From assembly GCA_039917615.1 (NCBI GenBank), contig JBDSJD010000016.1, positions 20,899 through 84,898 on the forward strand: 64,000 bases of DNA. Direction: 5' to 3'. Under the pieces are notes generated by a model. The model was given only the letters and a program-made list of their open reading frames with translations. It did not search any database and was not told where the DNA came from. Source of the DNA: ZC4RG30 sp039917615 (GTDB lineage Bacteria > Pseudomonadota > Gammaproteobacteria > Steroidobacterales > Steroidobacteraceae). Position numbers and translations under genes: made by a program. Of this stretch, positions 7,072-15,629 are shown one piece after another; positions within the stretch are counted from its first letter, which is position 1, and every line of letters starts with the position of its first letter.

Positions 7072-8818
7072 GAATAGAAAGCTCGCGCAGCTGCGCTTCG
7101 CTGACCGGTGTGGGCGCCTCTGTCAGCAGGCAGGCTGCCGTCTGGGTCTTCGGAAACGCGATGACGTCGCGGATGCTCTCGGCGCCGGCCATCAGCATCA
7201 CGAGGCGATCGAGACCGAAGGCGATGCCGCCGTGTGGCGGAGCGCCGAACTTGAGCGCATCGAGCAGGAAGCCGAACTTGCGGCGCGCTTCTTCCGCATC
7301 GATGCCGAGCAGGCCGAACACCACGGACTGCATTTCGGCGCGATGGATACGCACCGACCCGCCGCCGATCTCTGATCCATTCAGCACGAAGTCATAGGCC
7401 TTGGCCACCGCCTTGCCCGGATCGGCGGCGAGCGCCTCGGGGTCATCCACTTTGGGGGCCGTGAATGGATGATGCATGGCCACCCAGCGCTTCGCGTCCG
7501 CGTCGAATTCGAACATGGGGAAATCCACCACCCACAACGGCCGCCAACCATCCTGCACAAGCTTCAGGTCACGCGCAATTTGCAAACGCAGCGCGCCCAA
7601 AGCATCGCTGACCACCTTCGTGGTGTCGGCGCCGAAGAAGATCAGGTCGTTGTCCACTGCGCCCGTGCGCTCGAGGATGCCGGCCACTGCTGCATCGCTC
7701 AAGAATTTCAGAATGGGTGATTGCAGTCCATCGCGGCCCTTCGCTTTGTCATTGACCTTGATGTAAGCGAGCCCCTTGGCGCCGTATCGCGCTACGAACG
7801 CGGTGTAGGCGTCGATCTCGCTGCGGCTGAACGCGCCGCCACCAGGCGCGCGCAGTGCCGTGACCCGACCGTTCGGGTCTTTCGCGGGGCCGGCAAATAC
7901 CTTGAAATCGCAGCCCGCGACCAGGTCCGCGACGTCCACCAGTTCCAGCGACACGCGCAGGTCCGGCTTGTCGGAGCCGAAGCGGCGCATCGCCTCGGCA
8001 TAGGTCATGCGAGGCACGGGGTCTGGCAGCGCCACCTCCACCGTCTTCGCAAACAGGTCGCGCATAAGTCCTTCCATCACCGACATGATCTCGTCCTGCG
8101 ACAGGAACGAAGTCTCGATATCGAGCTGGGTGAATTCAGGCTGGCGGTCGGCGCGCAGGTCTTCGTCGCGGAAACAGCGCACGATCTGGTAGTAGCGGTC
8201 GAAGCCCGCCACCATCAGCAGCTGCTTGAAGATCTGCGGCGACTGCGGCAATGCGAAGAAGCTGCCGGGATGCGTGCGGCTTGGCACCAGGTAGTCGCGC
8301 GCACCTTCCGGGGTCGCCTTGGTGAGCATCGGTGTCTCGATGTCGATGAAGCCGTGATCATCCATGTAGCGGCGCATCGCACTGGTTACGCGATGACGCA
8401 GACGCAGGCGCTTGTTCATCTCTTCGCGGCGCAGATCGATGTAGCGATAACGCAGGCGCACTTCTTCGCTGACGTGTTCGTCGAGCTGGAAAGGCAGCGG
8501 CTCGGAACGGTTCAGCAGCGTCAGCGAGCGGGCCAGCAACTCGACCTTGCCGGAGGCGAGGTTGGCATTGGCGGTGCCGGCAGGTCGCGCGCGCACCAGG
8601 CCACGCACCTGCACGACAAATTCACCGCGCAGGCGCTCGGCCTCGCCGAACAGGGTTTTGTCGTCCGGGTCGAACACGATCTGAAGCAGGCCCTCGCGAT
8701 CACGCAGATCGACAAAGATCACGCCACCATGGTCGCGGCGGCGATGCACCCAACCGGCAACGGTTACTTCCTGACCCGACAACTGCTCATTGACCTGACC
8801 GCAATAATGGCTACGCAT
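7043..8818 (-). CDS. aspS: Aspartyl-tRNA synthetase
   Basis: At 591 residues the protein matches the usual bacterial AspRS length. It starts MRSHYCGQVNEQLSGQEVTV, with an N-terminal OB-fold for anticodon binding (HRRRDHGGVIFVDLRDREG). The class II catalytic core follows (RYRYIDLRRE as motif 1; FRDEDLRADRQPEFTQLDIE as motif 2; GIAFGLDRLVMLMAG as motif 3), with the bacterial GAD insertion between. It charges tRNA-Asp in the cytoplasm. ATG 8818 is chosen by alignment to the family; the frame stays open upstream. In related bacteria aspS follows fmdB and a DUF502 gene, but here an aldehyde dehydrogenase gene on the other strand separates them. Confidence 0.97.
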   Translation of the reverse strand: MRSHYCGQVNEQLSGQEVTVAGWVHRRRDHGGVIFVDLRDREGLLQIVFDPDDKTLFGEAERLRGEFVVQVRGLVRARPAGTANANLASGKVELLARSLTLLNRSEPLPFQLDEHVSEEVRLRYRYIDLRREEMNKRLRLRHRVTSAMRRYMDDHGFIDIETPMLTKATPEGARDYLVPSRTHPGSFFALPQSPQIFKQLLMVAGFDRYYQIVRCFRDEDLRADRQPEFTQLDIETSFLSQDEIMSVMEGLMRDLFAKTVEVALPDPVPRMTYAEAMRRFGSDKPDLRVSLELVDVADLVAGCDFKVFAGPAKDPNGRVTALRAPGGGAFSRSEIDAYTAFVARYGAKGLAYIKVNDKAKGRDGLQSPILKFLSDAAVAGILERTGAVDNDLIFFGADTTKVVSDALGALRLQIARDLKLVQDGWRPLWVVDFPMFEFDADAKRWVAMHHPFTAPKVDDPEALAADPGKAVAKAYDFVLNGSEIGGGSVRIHRAEMQSVVFGLLGIDAEEARRKFGFLLDALKFGAPPHGGIAFGLDRLVMLMAGAESIRDVIAFPKTQTAACLLTEAPTPVSEAQLRELSIRVRTPQPAG

Positions 8819-8842
8819 CGGACGAAACTCTGCTCGGTTGGC

Positions 8843-8869
8843 TTGAAAAAAGAGGTCGGGCAGTATACT
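8843..8869 (+). promoter_or_regulatory. Possible sigma-70 promoter for the aldehyde dehydrogenase gene
   Basis: TTGAAA (8843-8848) and TATACT (8864-8869) are separated by 15 bases, shorter than the usual 16-18. The start codon lies 31 bases downstream. The TATACT box is nearly palindromic, so it could also serve the divergent aspS gene. Confidence 0.35.
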
Positions 8870-8899
8870 CCGGTCCCCGGCCACCGCAGGAGCAAGCCC

Positions 8900-10330
8900 A
8901 TGAACGCGCAACTCAAACCCGGTCAGAGCGACGAATTCCGGCTGCTCATCGGCGGCAAACTGGTGGCCGGCGCAGGCAGCTTCGACGTGGTGAATCCCGC
9001 AACGGAGCAGGTGGTGGCGGCCTGTCCGCGTGCCGACCTCGCACAACTAAACCAGGCAGTGGCCGCCGCCAAGGCGGCATTTCCGAGTTGGGCAGCGACT
9101 CCGCTGGCCGAGCGCGCACGACTGCTTCTGAAGCTGGCCGACGCCATCGACGCGCAGGCACCGCAGCTTGCTCCGCTGCTTACGCAGGAGCAAGGCAAGC
9201 CGCTGGGTGGCGCTTTCTACGAACTCATGATTGCCAGTGGCAACATCCGCGGCTTTGCGGCGATGGATCTGCCCGCCACCCTGCTCTCGGAAACGGAGCA
9301 GACGAAAATCATCCGTCAGCGCCTGCCACTTGGCGTGGTAGCCGCGATCACGCCGTGGAATTTCCCGGTCATCATGATGGTGACCAAGCTCGCGCCTGCA
9401 CTGCTCGCCGGCAACACCGTGGTGGTGAAGCCTGCACCGACCACACCGCTTACCACGCTGCGAGTCGGCGAACTCTGCGCGCAGATTTTTCCGCCCGGCG
9501 TCGTCAACGTCATCGCTGACGTCAATGACCTGGGCAATGCGCTCACCAGTCATCCGGACGTCGCGAAAATCGCCTTCACAGGCTCCACCGCCACCGGCCG
9601 CAAAGTGATGGGCAGCGCCGCGCCCTCGTTGAAGCGGCTGACGCTGGAACTGGGGGGCAACGACGCCGCCATCGTGCTTGACGATGTGAATCCGCAGGAG
9701 ATCGCGCCGAAACTTTTCTTTGCCGCGATGGTGAACTCCGGCCAGGTATGCCTCGCCGCCAAGCGCATCTTCGTGCATGAATCCATCTATGACGCGGTCT
9801 GCACCGAACTCGGCAAGATCGCCGACGCCGCGGTGATCGGCAACGGCCTCGATGATGGCGTGCAGTTCGGACCGGTGCAGAACCGCATGCAGTTCGAAAA
9901 AGTGCAGGCTATCGTCGAAGACGCCCGCAAACATGGCCAGGTCATTGGGGGCGGCAAGACGCACCAGGGCCCGGGATATTTCATCCACCCCACCGTGGTC
10001 ACCGGACTGCCTGACAACGCGCGCCTGGTGTGTGAAGAGCAGTTCGGGCCCGTGATGCCGGTGCTGAAATATTCGACGATCGATGAAGTCGTGGAACGCG
10101 CCAATGCGTCGGAATATGGCCTCGGCGCAACGGTGTGGTCGGCCAGCACCGAACGCGCGCTACAGGTTGCCGAGCGGCTCGAAGCAGGCACGGTGTGGGT
10201 GAACAAGCATCTGGATCTGCCGCCTGAGATTCCCTTCGGCGGCGTGAAGCAGTCCGGCTACGGCGTGGAACAGGGACAGCAGGGCCTCGAAGAGTTCACG
10301 CGGATGAGGATCGTGAATATCGCGAAATAA
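8900..10330 (+). CDS. NAD(P)-dependent aldehyde dehydrogenase
   Basis: A 476-residue aldehyde dehydrogenase superfamily protein that oxidises an aldehyde to the acid. It has the cofactor-site motif TPWNFP (residues 151-156), the FTGSTATGRKV loop, the general base Glu250 in LELGGN and the catalytic Cys284 in NSGQVC. The C-terminal PFGGVKQSGYG is also conserved. The substrate is not evident. ATG 8900 follows CAGGAG at good spacing. The gene stands alone on the plus strand, dividing aspS from the DUF502/fmdB pair, and converges on the DUF502 gene with 18 bases between the stops. Confidence 0.92.
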   Translation: MNAQLKPGQSDEFRLLIGGKLVAGAGSFDVVNPATEQVVAACPRADLAQLNQAVAAAKAAFPSWAATPLAERARLLLKLADAIDAQAPQLAPLLTQEQGKPLGGAFYELMIASGNIRGFAAMDLPATLLSETEQTKIIRQRLPLGVVAAITPWNFPVIMMVTKLAPALLAGNTVVVKPAPTTPLTTLRVGELCAQIFPPGVVNVIADVNDLGNALTSHPDVAKIAFTGSTATGRKVMGSAAPSLKRLTLELGGNDAAIVLDDVNPQEIAPKLFFAAMVNSGQVCLAAKRIFVHESIYDAVCTELGKIADAAVIGNGLDDGVQFGPVQNRMQFEKVQAIVEDARKHGQVIGGGKTHQGPGYFIHPTVVTGLPDNARLVCEEQFGPVMPVLKYSTIDEVVERANASEYGLGATVWSASTERALQVAERLEAGTVWVNKHLDLPPEIPFGGVKQSGYGVEQGQQGLEEFTRMRIVNIAK

Positions 10331-10348
10331 CGCGCGTCCCCGTCCCGA

Positions 10349-11014
10349 TCACCGCGCAGGCGGTGGCCGCAAGATGGGGTGGGTACCTGTTGTTCCGGTC
10401 TTCGGCGACGGCACGACGACACCCAGCGTGACGATCATCTTCATCGCATCATCGACGCTCATGTCGATGGGTACGACCTCGGATTGCCGCACGATGAGGT
10501 TGTAGCCCGTGGTCGGAATGGGTGTCGTGGGAACGTACACGCATATTTGCGGCTCACCACCATACTTGCCGGAGTAGTCGGGCAGGTTGGTGGCCGTCAC
10601 GAAGGCAATGGTCCATACGTCCTTGCGGGGAAACTCGATCATGACCACCTGACGGAACGAGGCCTTGCTCGTCATCAGCGACTCGGTGAAACCTCTGAGG
10701 CCCGAATATAAGGTCCGCACCAGAGGGATGCGGTTCATCAGTTCTTCCCACCAGGTCACCAGAGTCTGGCCCACCAGGTTGGCCACCAGCAGGCCCGTGA
10801 GGATCAGCACGACCAGCGCGATCAACGCGCCAAAGCCGGGGATGTGAAAGCCCAGCAGATGATCCGGCTTGTATTGATCGGGCAGCAGCGTCAGCAGCCC
10901 GTCGGTCAGATCCAGCAGAAACCCGAAGGTGAGCCAGGTAAGGCCGGCCGGCACCCAGAACAGCAGACCTGCAACCAGGTATCGCCGCAGGCCCCGAGCG
11001 ATGCGGGACTTCAC
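10349..11014 (-). CDS. DUF502 family membrane protein
   Basis: This 221-residue protein has two hydrophobic segments (about residues 13-35 and 60-82) followed by a soluble domain with PLVRTLYSGLRGF and VYVPTTPIPTTGYNLIV, the marks of the DUF502 family. The function of the family is not established. Its start codon overlaps the fmdB stop by four bases (ATGA). In many gammaproteobacteria this pair lies directly upstream of aspS; here an oppositely oriented aldehyde dehydrogenase gene lies between. Confidence 0.85.
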   Translation of the reverse strand: MKSRIARGLRRYLVAGLLFWVPAGLTWLTFGFLLDLTDGLLTLLPDQYKPDHLLGFHIPGFGALIALVVLILTGLLVANLVGQTLVTWWEELMNRIPLVRTLYSGLRGFTESLMTSKASFRQVVMIEFPRKDVWTIAFVTATNLPDYSGKYGGEPQICVYVPTTPIPTTGYNLIVRQSEVVPIDMSVDDAMKMIVTLGVVVPSPKTGTTGTHPILRPPPAR

Positions 11015-11421
11015 CGCCTTGCCTTTTTCCCGGCAGGTTTCGCCGTGGATCGCTTCGCGGTCTTGACCGGCTCCGTGGCAGGTTTGGCGTCGGCCTTCGG
11101 TGCGGGAGTGGCCTCGGTCTTTGCATCCGGTTTTGCATCGGACTTCGCATCGGCCTTTGCATCAGCCTTCGAATCCGCTTTGTCTTCGGACTTGACCTCA
11201 CCCTTCTCGCCTTCGACCAGGTTGCGCTTTTTGTCCTTGTCGGTCTTGAAATCGGTTTCGTACCAGCCGCCGCCAGCCAGCCGGAACGACGGCGCGGAGA
11301 TCAGCTTCTGCAGCTGGCTCTTGCCGCATTCCCCGCACTTCTTCAGCGGCGGATCGGAAATCTTCTGCAGCACCTCGACCTGAGCGCCACAGGCCCGGCA
11401 CTGATATTCATAAAACGGCAT
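11011..11421 (-). CDS. FmdB-family zinc-ribbon protein with long Lys/Ala/Asp-rich tail
   Basis: The N-terminus is a classic FmdB zinc ribbon: MPFYEYQCRACG with cysteines 8 and 11, then cysteines 29 and 32 in CGECG, which should bind one zinc ion. The core continues to about residue 57 (SAPSFRLAGGGWYETDF). After that comes a 79-residue low-complexity tail built of K, A, D, E and P with repeated DAK/ADAK units, ending GKKARR. FmdB-like proteins often carry a short charged tail, but this one is longer than the domain itself. It may be regulatory; its real role is unknown. Confidence 0.88.
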   Translation of the reverse strand: MPFYEYQCRACGAQVEVLQKISDPPLKKCGECGKSQLQKLISAPSFRLAGGGWYETDFKTDKDKKRNLVEGEKGEVKSEDKADSKADAKADAKSDAKPDAKTEATPAPKADAKPATEPVKTAKRSTAKPAGKKARR

Positions 11422-11439
11422 GACGCATTATACGGTAGA

Positions 11440-14022
11440 TCAGCCGACGCGCTTCTCGAAGCGCAAAGCCCCGTCTTCCACCGTCACCACAATGCGGTCG
11501 CCAGGCGCGAACTGCCCCTGCAGGATGCGCTCGGCCAGCGGATTCTCGATCTGCTGCTGGATGGCGCGCTTGAGAGGCCGCGCGCCATATACCGGATCGA
11601 AGCCCGCTTCACCCAGCATGTCGCGGGCGTCATCTGCCAGCTCAAGTTGCAGATCACGATCGGCCAGGCGGTGCCTGAGTCCGGCGAGCTGGATATCGAC
11701 GATTGCGCGGATCTGCTCGGATCCGAGCGGATGGAACACGATGATGTCGTCGATGCGATTGATGAACTCCGGGCGGAAGTGCGCCTGCACGCGCTCCATC
11801 ACTTCGGACTTCATGCGCTGGTACTGCTTTTCACCCGCCAGCTGCTGGATGACATCGGAACCCAGGTTCGAAGTCATGATAATGACCGTGTTGCGGAAAT
11901 CCACGGTGCGGCCCTGCCCGTCGGTGAGACGGCCCTCGTCCAGCACCTGTAGCAGCACATTGAACACATCCTTGTGGGCCTTCTCGACTTCGTCGAGCAA
12001 CACTACGGAGTAGGGTTTACGACGTACGGCCTCCGTAAGATAACCGCCTTCTTCGTAGCCCACGTAGCCCGGTGGCGCGCCGATCATCCGCGCCACCGAA
12101 TGCTGTTCCATGAATTCGGACATGTCGACGCGCACGATCGCGTCTTCGCTGTCGAACAGGAATTCGGCCAGCGCCTTGCACAGTTCGGTCTTGCCCACAC
12201 CGGTGGGACCGAGGAAGAGGAAGGAACCATTTGGACGTCTTGGATCCGAGAGTCCGGCGCGTGAGCGGCGGATCGCGCTGGCGAGGATGTGCAGCGCTTC
12301 GGGTTGTCCGACCACGCGCCTGGCGAGAGCCTCTTCCATGCGCAGCAGCTTGTCTTTCTCACCTTCGAGCATCTTGGAAACAGGGATGCCGGTCCATTTG
12401 GAAACGACGTCGGCGATTTCCTCTTCGGTAACGCTGTTACGCACCAGCTGCGTGGGCTTCTGCTCTGCGGCCTGCGCCTCCGCAAGCTTCTTTTCCAGCT
12501 CCGGGATCCGGCCGTATTGCAGCTCCGCCATCTTGGCAAGATCGTTGGCGCGCCGCGCCGTATCCAGATCCTGCTTGAGTCCCTCTAGTTCTTCCTTGGC
12601 TGAAGCCGCGCCCTGCAGCGTGGCCTTCTCGGCCTTCCAGATTTCCTCCAGATCGGCGTATTCCTTTTCGAGCGTGCGCAGGGTTTCTTCCAGCGTAAAG
12701 AGGCGTTTCTTCGAAGCCTCGTCGTCTTCCTTGCGCAGCGCGACCTGCTCGATGCGCAGCTGGATGATGCGCCGCTCGAGCTTGTCCATTGCCTCCGGCT
12801 TGGAGTCGATCTCCATGCGCAGGCGCGCACCGGCCTCGTCGATCAGGTCGATGGCCTTGTCGGGCAGCTGCCGGTCCGCGATATAACGGTGCGAAAGCTG
12901 CGCCGCGGCGACAATGGCCGGATCGGTGATCTCGATGCCGTGATGCACTTCGTAACGTTCCTTGAGGCCACGCAGGATGGCGATGGTGTCTTCCACCGAA
13001 GGCTCATCCACCAGCACCTTCTGGAATCGACGCTCCAGCGCGGCATCCTTCTCGATGTATTTGCGATATTCGTCGAGCGTGGTGGCGCCCACGCAATGCA
13101 GTTCGCCGCGGGCGAGCGCGGGTTTGAGCATGTTGCCGGCATCCATGGAACCTTCGGCCTTGCCCGCGCCCACCATCGTGTGCAGCTCGTCGATGAACAG
13201 GATGACCTGCCCTTCCTGCTTCGAAAGATCCTTCAACACGGCCTTCAGGCGCTCTTCGAATTCACCACGGAACTTGGCGCCTGCGATCAGCGCTCCCATG
13301 TCGAGCGACAGGATCTTCTTGCGTTTGAGGCCTTCCGGCACTTCGCCATTGATGATTCGCTGCGCCAGGCCTTCGACGATGGCGGTCTTGCCGACACCGG
13401 GTTCGCCGATCAGCACGGGATTATTCTTCGTTCGTCGCTGCAGCACCTGGATCGTGCGACGGATTTCGTCGTCGCGACCGATCACCGGATCGAGCTTGCC
13501 TTTGGTGGCAAGCTCGGTAAGGTCGATGGTGTATTTGGACAGCGCTTCGCGGCTTTCTTCGGCATTGGCGTCGTTCACGGGCTCTCCACCGCGCACTTCA
13601 GTGATGGCGATATCCAGCTTGGCCTTGGTCAGCCCGGCGCTCTTGAGCAGCTTGCCCAGTTCACCGCGGTCGTCCAGCGCCGCCAGCGCGAACAACTCGC
13701 TCGAGATGTATTGATCCCCGCGTTGCTGTGCGAGTTTGTCGGTGACGTTTAGCAGACGCGACAATTCCTGCGAAACATGCACCTCGCCGGGCGCGCCTTC
13801 CACCTTGGGCAGGCCCTCCAGCAGCGCGGTGAGTTCTGCCTTAAGTTTGGCAACGTTGGCGCCCGACTTGACGAACAACGGGCGCAGGCTGCCACCCTGC
13901 TGATCCAGCAGTGCGGCCAGCAGGTGCGCCGGCTCGATCATCTGGTTGTCGCGGCCCACGGCGAGCGACTGAGCGTCGGCCAGGGCGCTCTGGAACCGGC
14001 TGGTCAGTTTGTCGTTTCGCAT
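11440..14022 (-). CDS. clpB: ATP-dependent disaggregase ClpB
   Basis: An 860-residue Hsp100 chaperone that rescues aggregated proteins together with DnaK/DnaJ. It has the Clp N-domain, the first AAA+ module with Walker A GEPGVGKT at residues 206-213, a long coiled-coil middle domain (about 400-540) and the second AAA+ module with GPTGVGKT. The start MRNDKLTSRFQSALADAQSL aligns with ClpB of other bacteria, so ATG 14022 is secure; an in-frame TTG three codons earlier is unlikely. No ribosome-binding site precedes the ATG, and a heat-shock-type promoter lies directly in front of it. Confidence 0.97.
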   Translation of the reverse strand: MRNDKLTSRFQSALADAQSLAVGRDNQMIEPAHLLAALLDQQGGSLRPLFVKSGANVAKLKAELTALLEGLPKVEGAPGEVHVSQELSRLLNVTDKLAQQRGDQYISSELFALAALDDRGELGKLLKSAGLTKAKLDIAITEVRGGEPVNDANAEESREALSKYTIDLTELATKGKLDPVIGRDDEIRRTIQVLQRRTKNNPVLIGEPGVGKTAIVEGLAQRIINGEVPEGLKRKKILSLDMGALIAGAKFRGEFEERLKAVLKDLSKQEGQVILFIDELHTMVGAGKAEGSMDAGNMLKPALARGELHCVGATTLDEYRKYIEKDAALERRFQKVLVDEPSVEDTIAILRGLKERYEVHHGIEITDPAIVAAAQLSHRYIADRQLPDKAIDLIDEAGARLRMEIDSKPEAMDKLERRIIQLRIEQVALRKEDDEASKKRLFTLEETLRTLEKEYADLEEIWKAEKATLQGAASAKEELEGLKQDLDTARRANDLAKMAELQYGRIPELEKKLAEAQAAEQKPTQLVRNSVTEEEIADVVSKWTGIPVSKMLEGEKDKLLRMEEALARRVVGQPEALHILASAIRRSRAGLSDPRRPNGSFLFLGPTGVGKTELCKALAEFLFDSEDAIVRVDMSEFMEQHSVARMIGAPPGYVGYEEGGYLTEAVRRKPYSVVLLDEVEKAHKDVFNVLLQVLDEGRLTDGQGRTVDFRNTVIIMTSNLGSDVIQQLAGEKQYQRMKSEVMERVQAHFRPEFINRIDDIIVFHPLGSEQIRAIVDIQLAGLRHRLADRDLQLELADDARDMLGEAGFDPVYGARPLKRAIQQQIENPLAERILQGQFAPGDRIVVTVEDGALRFEKRVG

Positions 14023-14030
14023 GGGGGACA

Positions 14031-14058
14031 ACTTTGGGGCGAGTGCACAGCCTTCAAG
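14031..14058 (-). promoter_or_regulatory. Candidate heat-shock (sigma-32) promoter of clpB
   Basis: On the minus strand CTTGAA (complement 14053-14058) is followed after 13 bases by CCCCAAAGT (complement 14031-14039), close to the sigma-32 consensus CTTGAA and CCCCATNT. The start point would fall within a few bases of the clpB ATG at 14022, which implies a leaderless or almost leaderless heat-shock transcript. Confidence 0.5.
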
Positions 14059-14091
14059 AGCTACTCTAACCGACCCGTGCGGAACTCCCCG

Positions 14092-14886
14092 CTAATGTGG
14101 ATGCAGGCGATCCACCGCCGCCACGAGCAACACCCCCAGTGCAATCAGCACCACCTGCAACACGCTGCTGCGGGCATCCACTTTGCGATGCAGGCCGGGG
14201 ATCAGGTCGGCCACCGCAACATACAGCAGACTGGCAGCCGATACGCCGAGCGCATAGGGCAAGGCCGGTTTGACTGCCGAAAGTGCGTAAAACCCTACCA
14301 CCCCCCCGATCACGGCGCCGAGGGCTGTAATCAGGTTCCAGGAAAAAGCCCGCGCCCGCGTCATGCCACCGTGCAGCAGGATGGCGAAATTGCCGACCTC
14401 GCTGGGCACTTCATGCGCCAGCACTGCAAGGCCGGTCATGATTCCGAGGTTAGTGTCGATCAGGAAAGCCGCGGCGATCAGCACTCCGTCCAGCGCGTTG
14501 TGCATGGTGTCGCCGATGAGAATCATCACGCCGGGCGCACGCTCGTGATTGTCGTGCTCCGGTGCATGGGTTTCGCAGTGATCTTCATGGCAATGCCGCC
14601 ACAGCACCAGCTTCTCGAGCACGAAGAACAGGGCGATGCCACCGAGCAGCGATATGCCTACGCCGGTGTAGTTGCCCGGACCGGCAAGTTCAATGGCTTC
14701 AGGCAGCAGGCCGAGCAGCGCGGCACCAAGCAAGGCGCCGGTGGCAAACGCCACCAGGAAGGGCAAGGCCCGCGAGCGTGCCCGCTCCGGCACCAGCAGG
14801 AAGATGCCGGCCAGCATCACGCCCGCAACTCCACCCAACAGGGTAAAGCCGACAATCCAGCCCAGCGTGTTCACATCTGCCGCCAT
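14092..14886 (-). CDS. ZIP-family divalent metal transporter
   Basis: A 264-residue membrane protein with about eight hydrophobic segments and a cytoplasmic-type histidine-rich loop (HCHEDHCETHAPEHDNHE, about residues 98-115). The metal-site helices IGDTMHNALDGVLI and LAVLAHEVPSEVGNFAIL are typical of ZIP transporters that import zinc or other divalent metals. The ATG overlaps the end of pgeF by 16 bases, so it is the last gene of a rluD-pgeF-ZIP run. The substrate is inferred from the histidine-rich loop. Confidence 0.87.
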   Translation of the reverse strand: MAADVNTLGWIVGFTLLGGVAGVMLAGIFLLVPERARSRALPFLVAFATGALLGAALLGLLPEAIELAGPGNYTGVGISLLGGIALFFVLEKLVLWRHCHEDHCETHAPEHDNHERAPGVMILIGDTMHNALDGVLIAAAFLIDTNLGIMTGLAVLAHEVPSEVGNFAILLHGGMTRARAFSWNLITALGAVIGGVVGFYALSAVKPALPYALGVSAASLLYVAVADLIPGLHRKVDARSSVLQVVLIALGVLLVAAVDRLHPH

Positions 14887-15629
14887 ATAAGACTAGCCAT
14901 TCTACCGGTGCTGGCCAGCCCAAGATGCTGGACATCGCGGCGATGCGAGAAGAAGCGGTCAGGCTGCGCATAGGTGCAGAGACCGCCACCCGCCACAGTG
15001 GTGATGCCCAATGCGGCAAGTCGCAGGCGCGCCAGCGCATACAGGTCGCATTGCCAGCGATTGCTGGCACCGGGCAGAAATGCCGCAGCTGCTGCGACAT
15101 CCACAGCCAGGAATGCATCACGGACTTCATCGCCCACTTCAAAATGCGCTACCGAAATAGCTGGCCCCAGGAAGGCCAGCAGCTGCGTGCCGGATGCAAT
15201 GCGTTGACGCAGGGCATGCACGGTGCTTTCAATCACGCCAGCGGCCAAGCCGCGCCAGCCGGCATGTGCTGCGCCCACTGCCGAGCCATCGCTGGCCGCC
15301 AGCAGCACCGGCAGGCAATCGGCCGCAAGCACCGCACAGATTGTTCCCGGTACAACGCTGACAGCGGCATCCGCAACGGGAATGCCAGCGACGTCAATCG
15401 AATCCAGATCCACAACCACGTTGCCATGTACCTGCTGCAGCCAGCGCGGTTCGGAAGGCAGCGAGGTTGAAGCCCGCAGTCGCCGGCGGTTTTCCGCCAC
15501 GGAGTGCGCCGCATCACCGACGTGATGCCCCAGGTTGCAGGAATCCCACGGTGCGATGCTGGCCCCACCATTGCGGCTGGTGCAAAGGGCCCGCACGCCT
15601 GGCACCGGGTGCCATTCGGCCGCGATCAT
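14871..15629 (-). CDS. pgeF: Peptidoglycan editing factor PgeF (laccase-domain protein, YfiH family)
   Basis: The 252-residue protein carries the Cu-oxidase_4/YfiH domain with the zinc ligands expected for the family: His68 (LQQVHG), Cys105 (AADCLP) and His122 (AAHAGWRGL). YfiH/PgeF proteins act in the cytoplasm and prevent incorporation of a wrong amino acid in the peptidoglycan stem peptide; older annotations call them polyphenol oxidases. The start overlaps the rluD stop by four bases (ATGA), the usual rluD-pgeF arrangement. The end overlaps the ZIP gene. Confidence 0.92.
   Translation of the reverse strand: MIAAEWHPVPGVRALCTSRNGGASIAPWDSCNLGHHVGDAAHSVAENRRRLRASTSLPSEPRWLQQVHGNVVVDLDSIDVAGIPVADAAVSVVPGTICAVLAADCLPVLLAASDGSAVGAAHAGWRGLAAGVIESTVHALRQRIASGTQLLAFLGPAISVAHFEVGDEVRDAFLAVDVAAAAAFLPGASNRWQCDLYALARLRLAALGITTVAGGGLCTYAQPDRFFSHRRDVQHLGLASTGRMASLIWRQM

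Noticed and set aside
13777..14973. 398-codon plus-strand frame across the clpB/ZIP junction
   Set aside because: It is antisense to the start of clpB and all of the ZIP transporter gene, both of which are secure. Its translation is rich in His, Gln and Arg without domain features.
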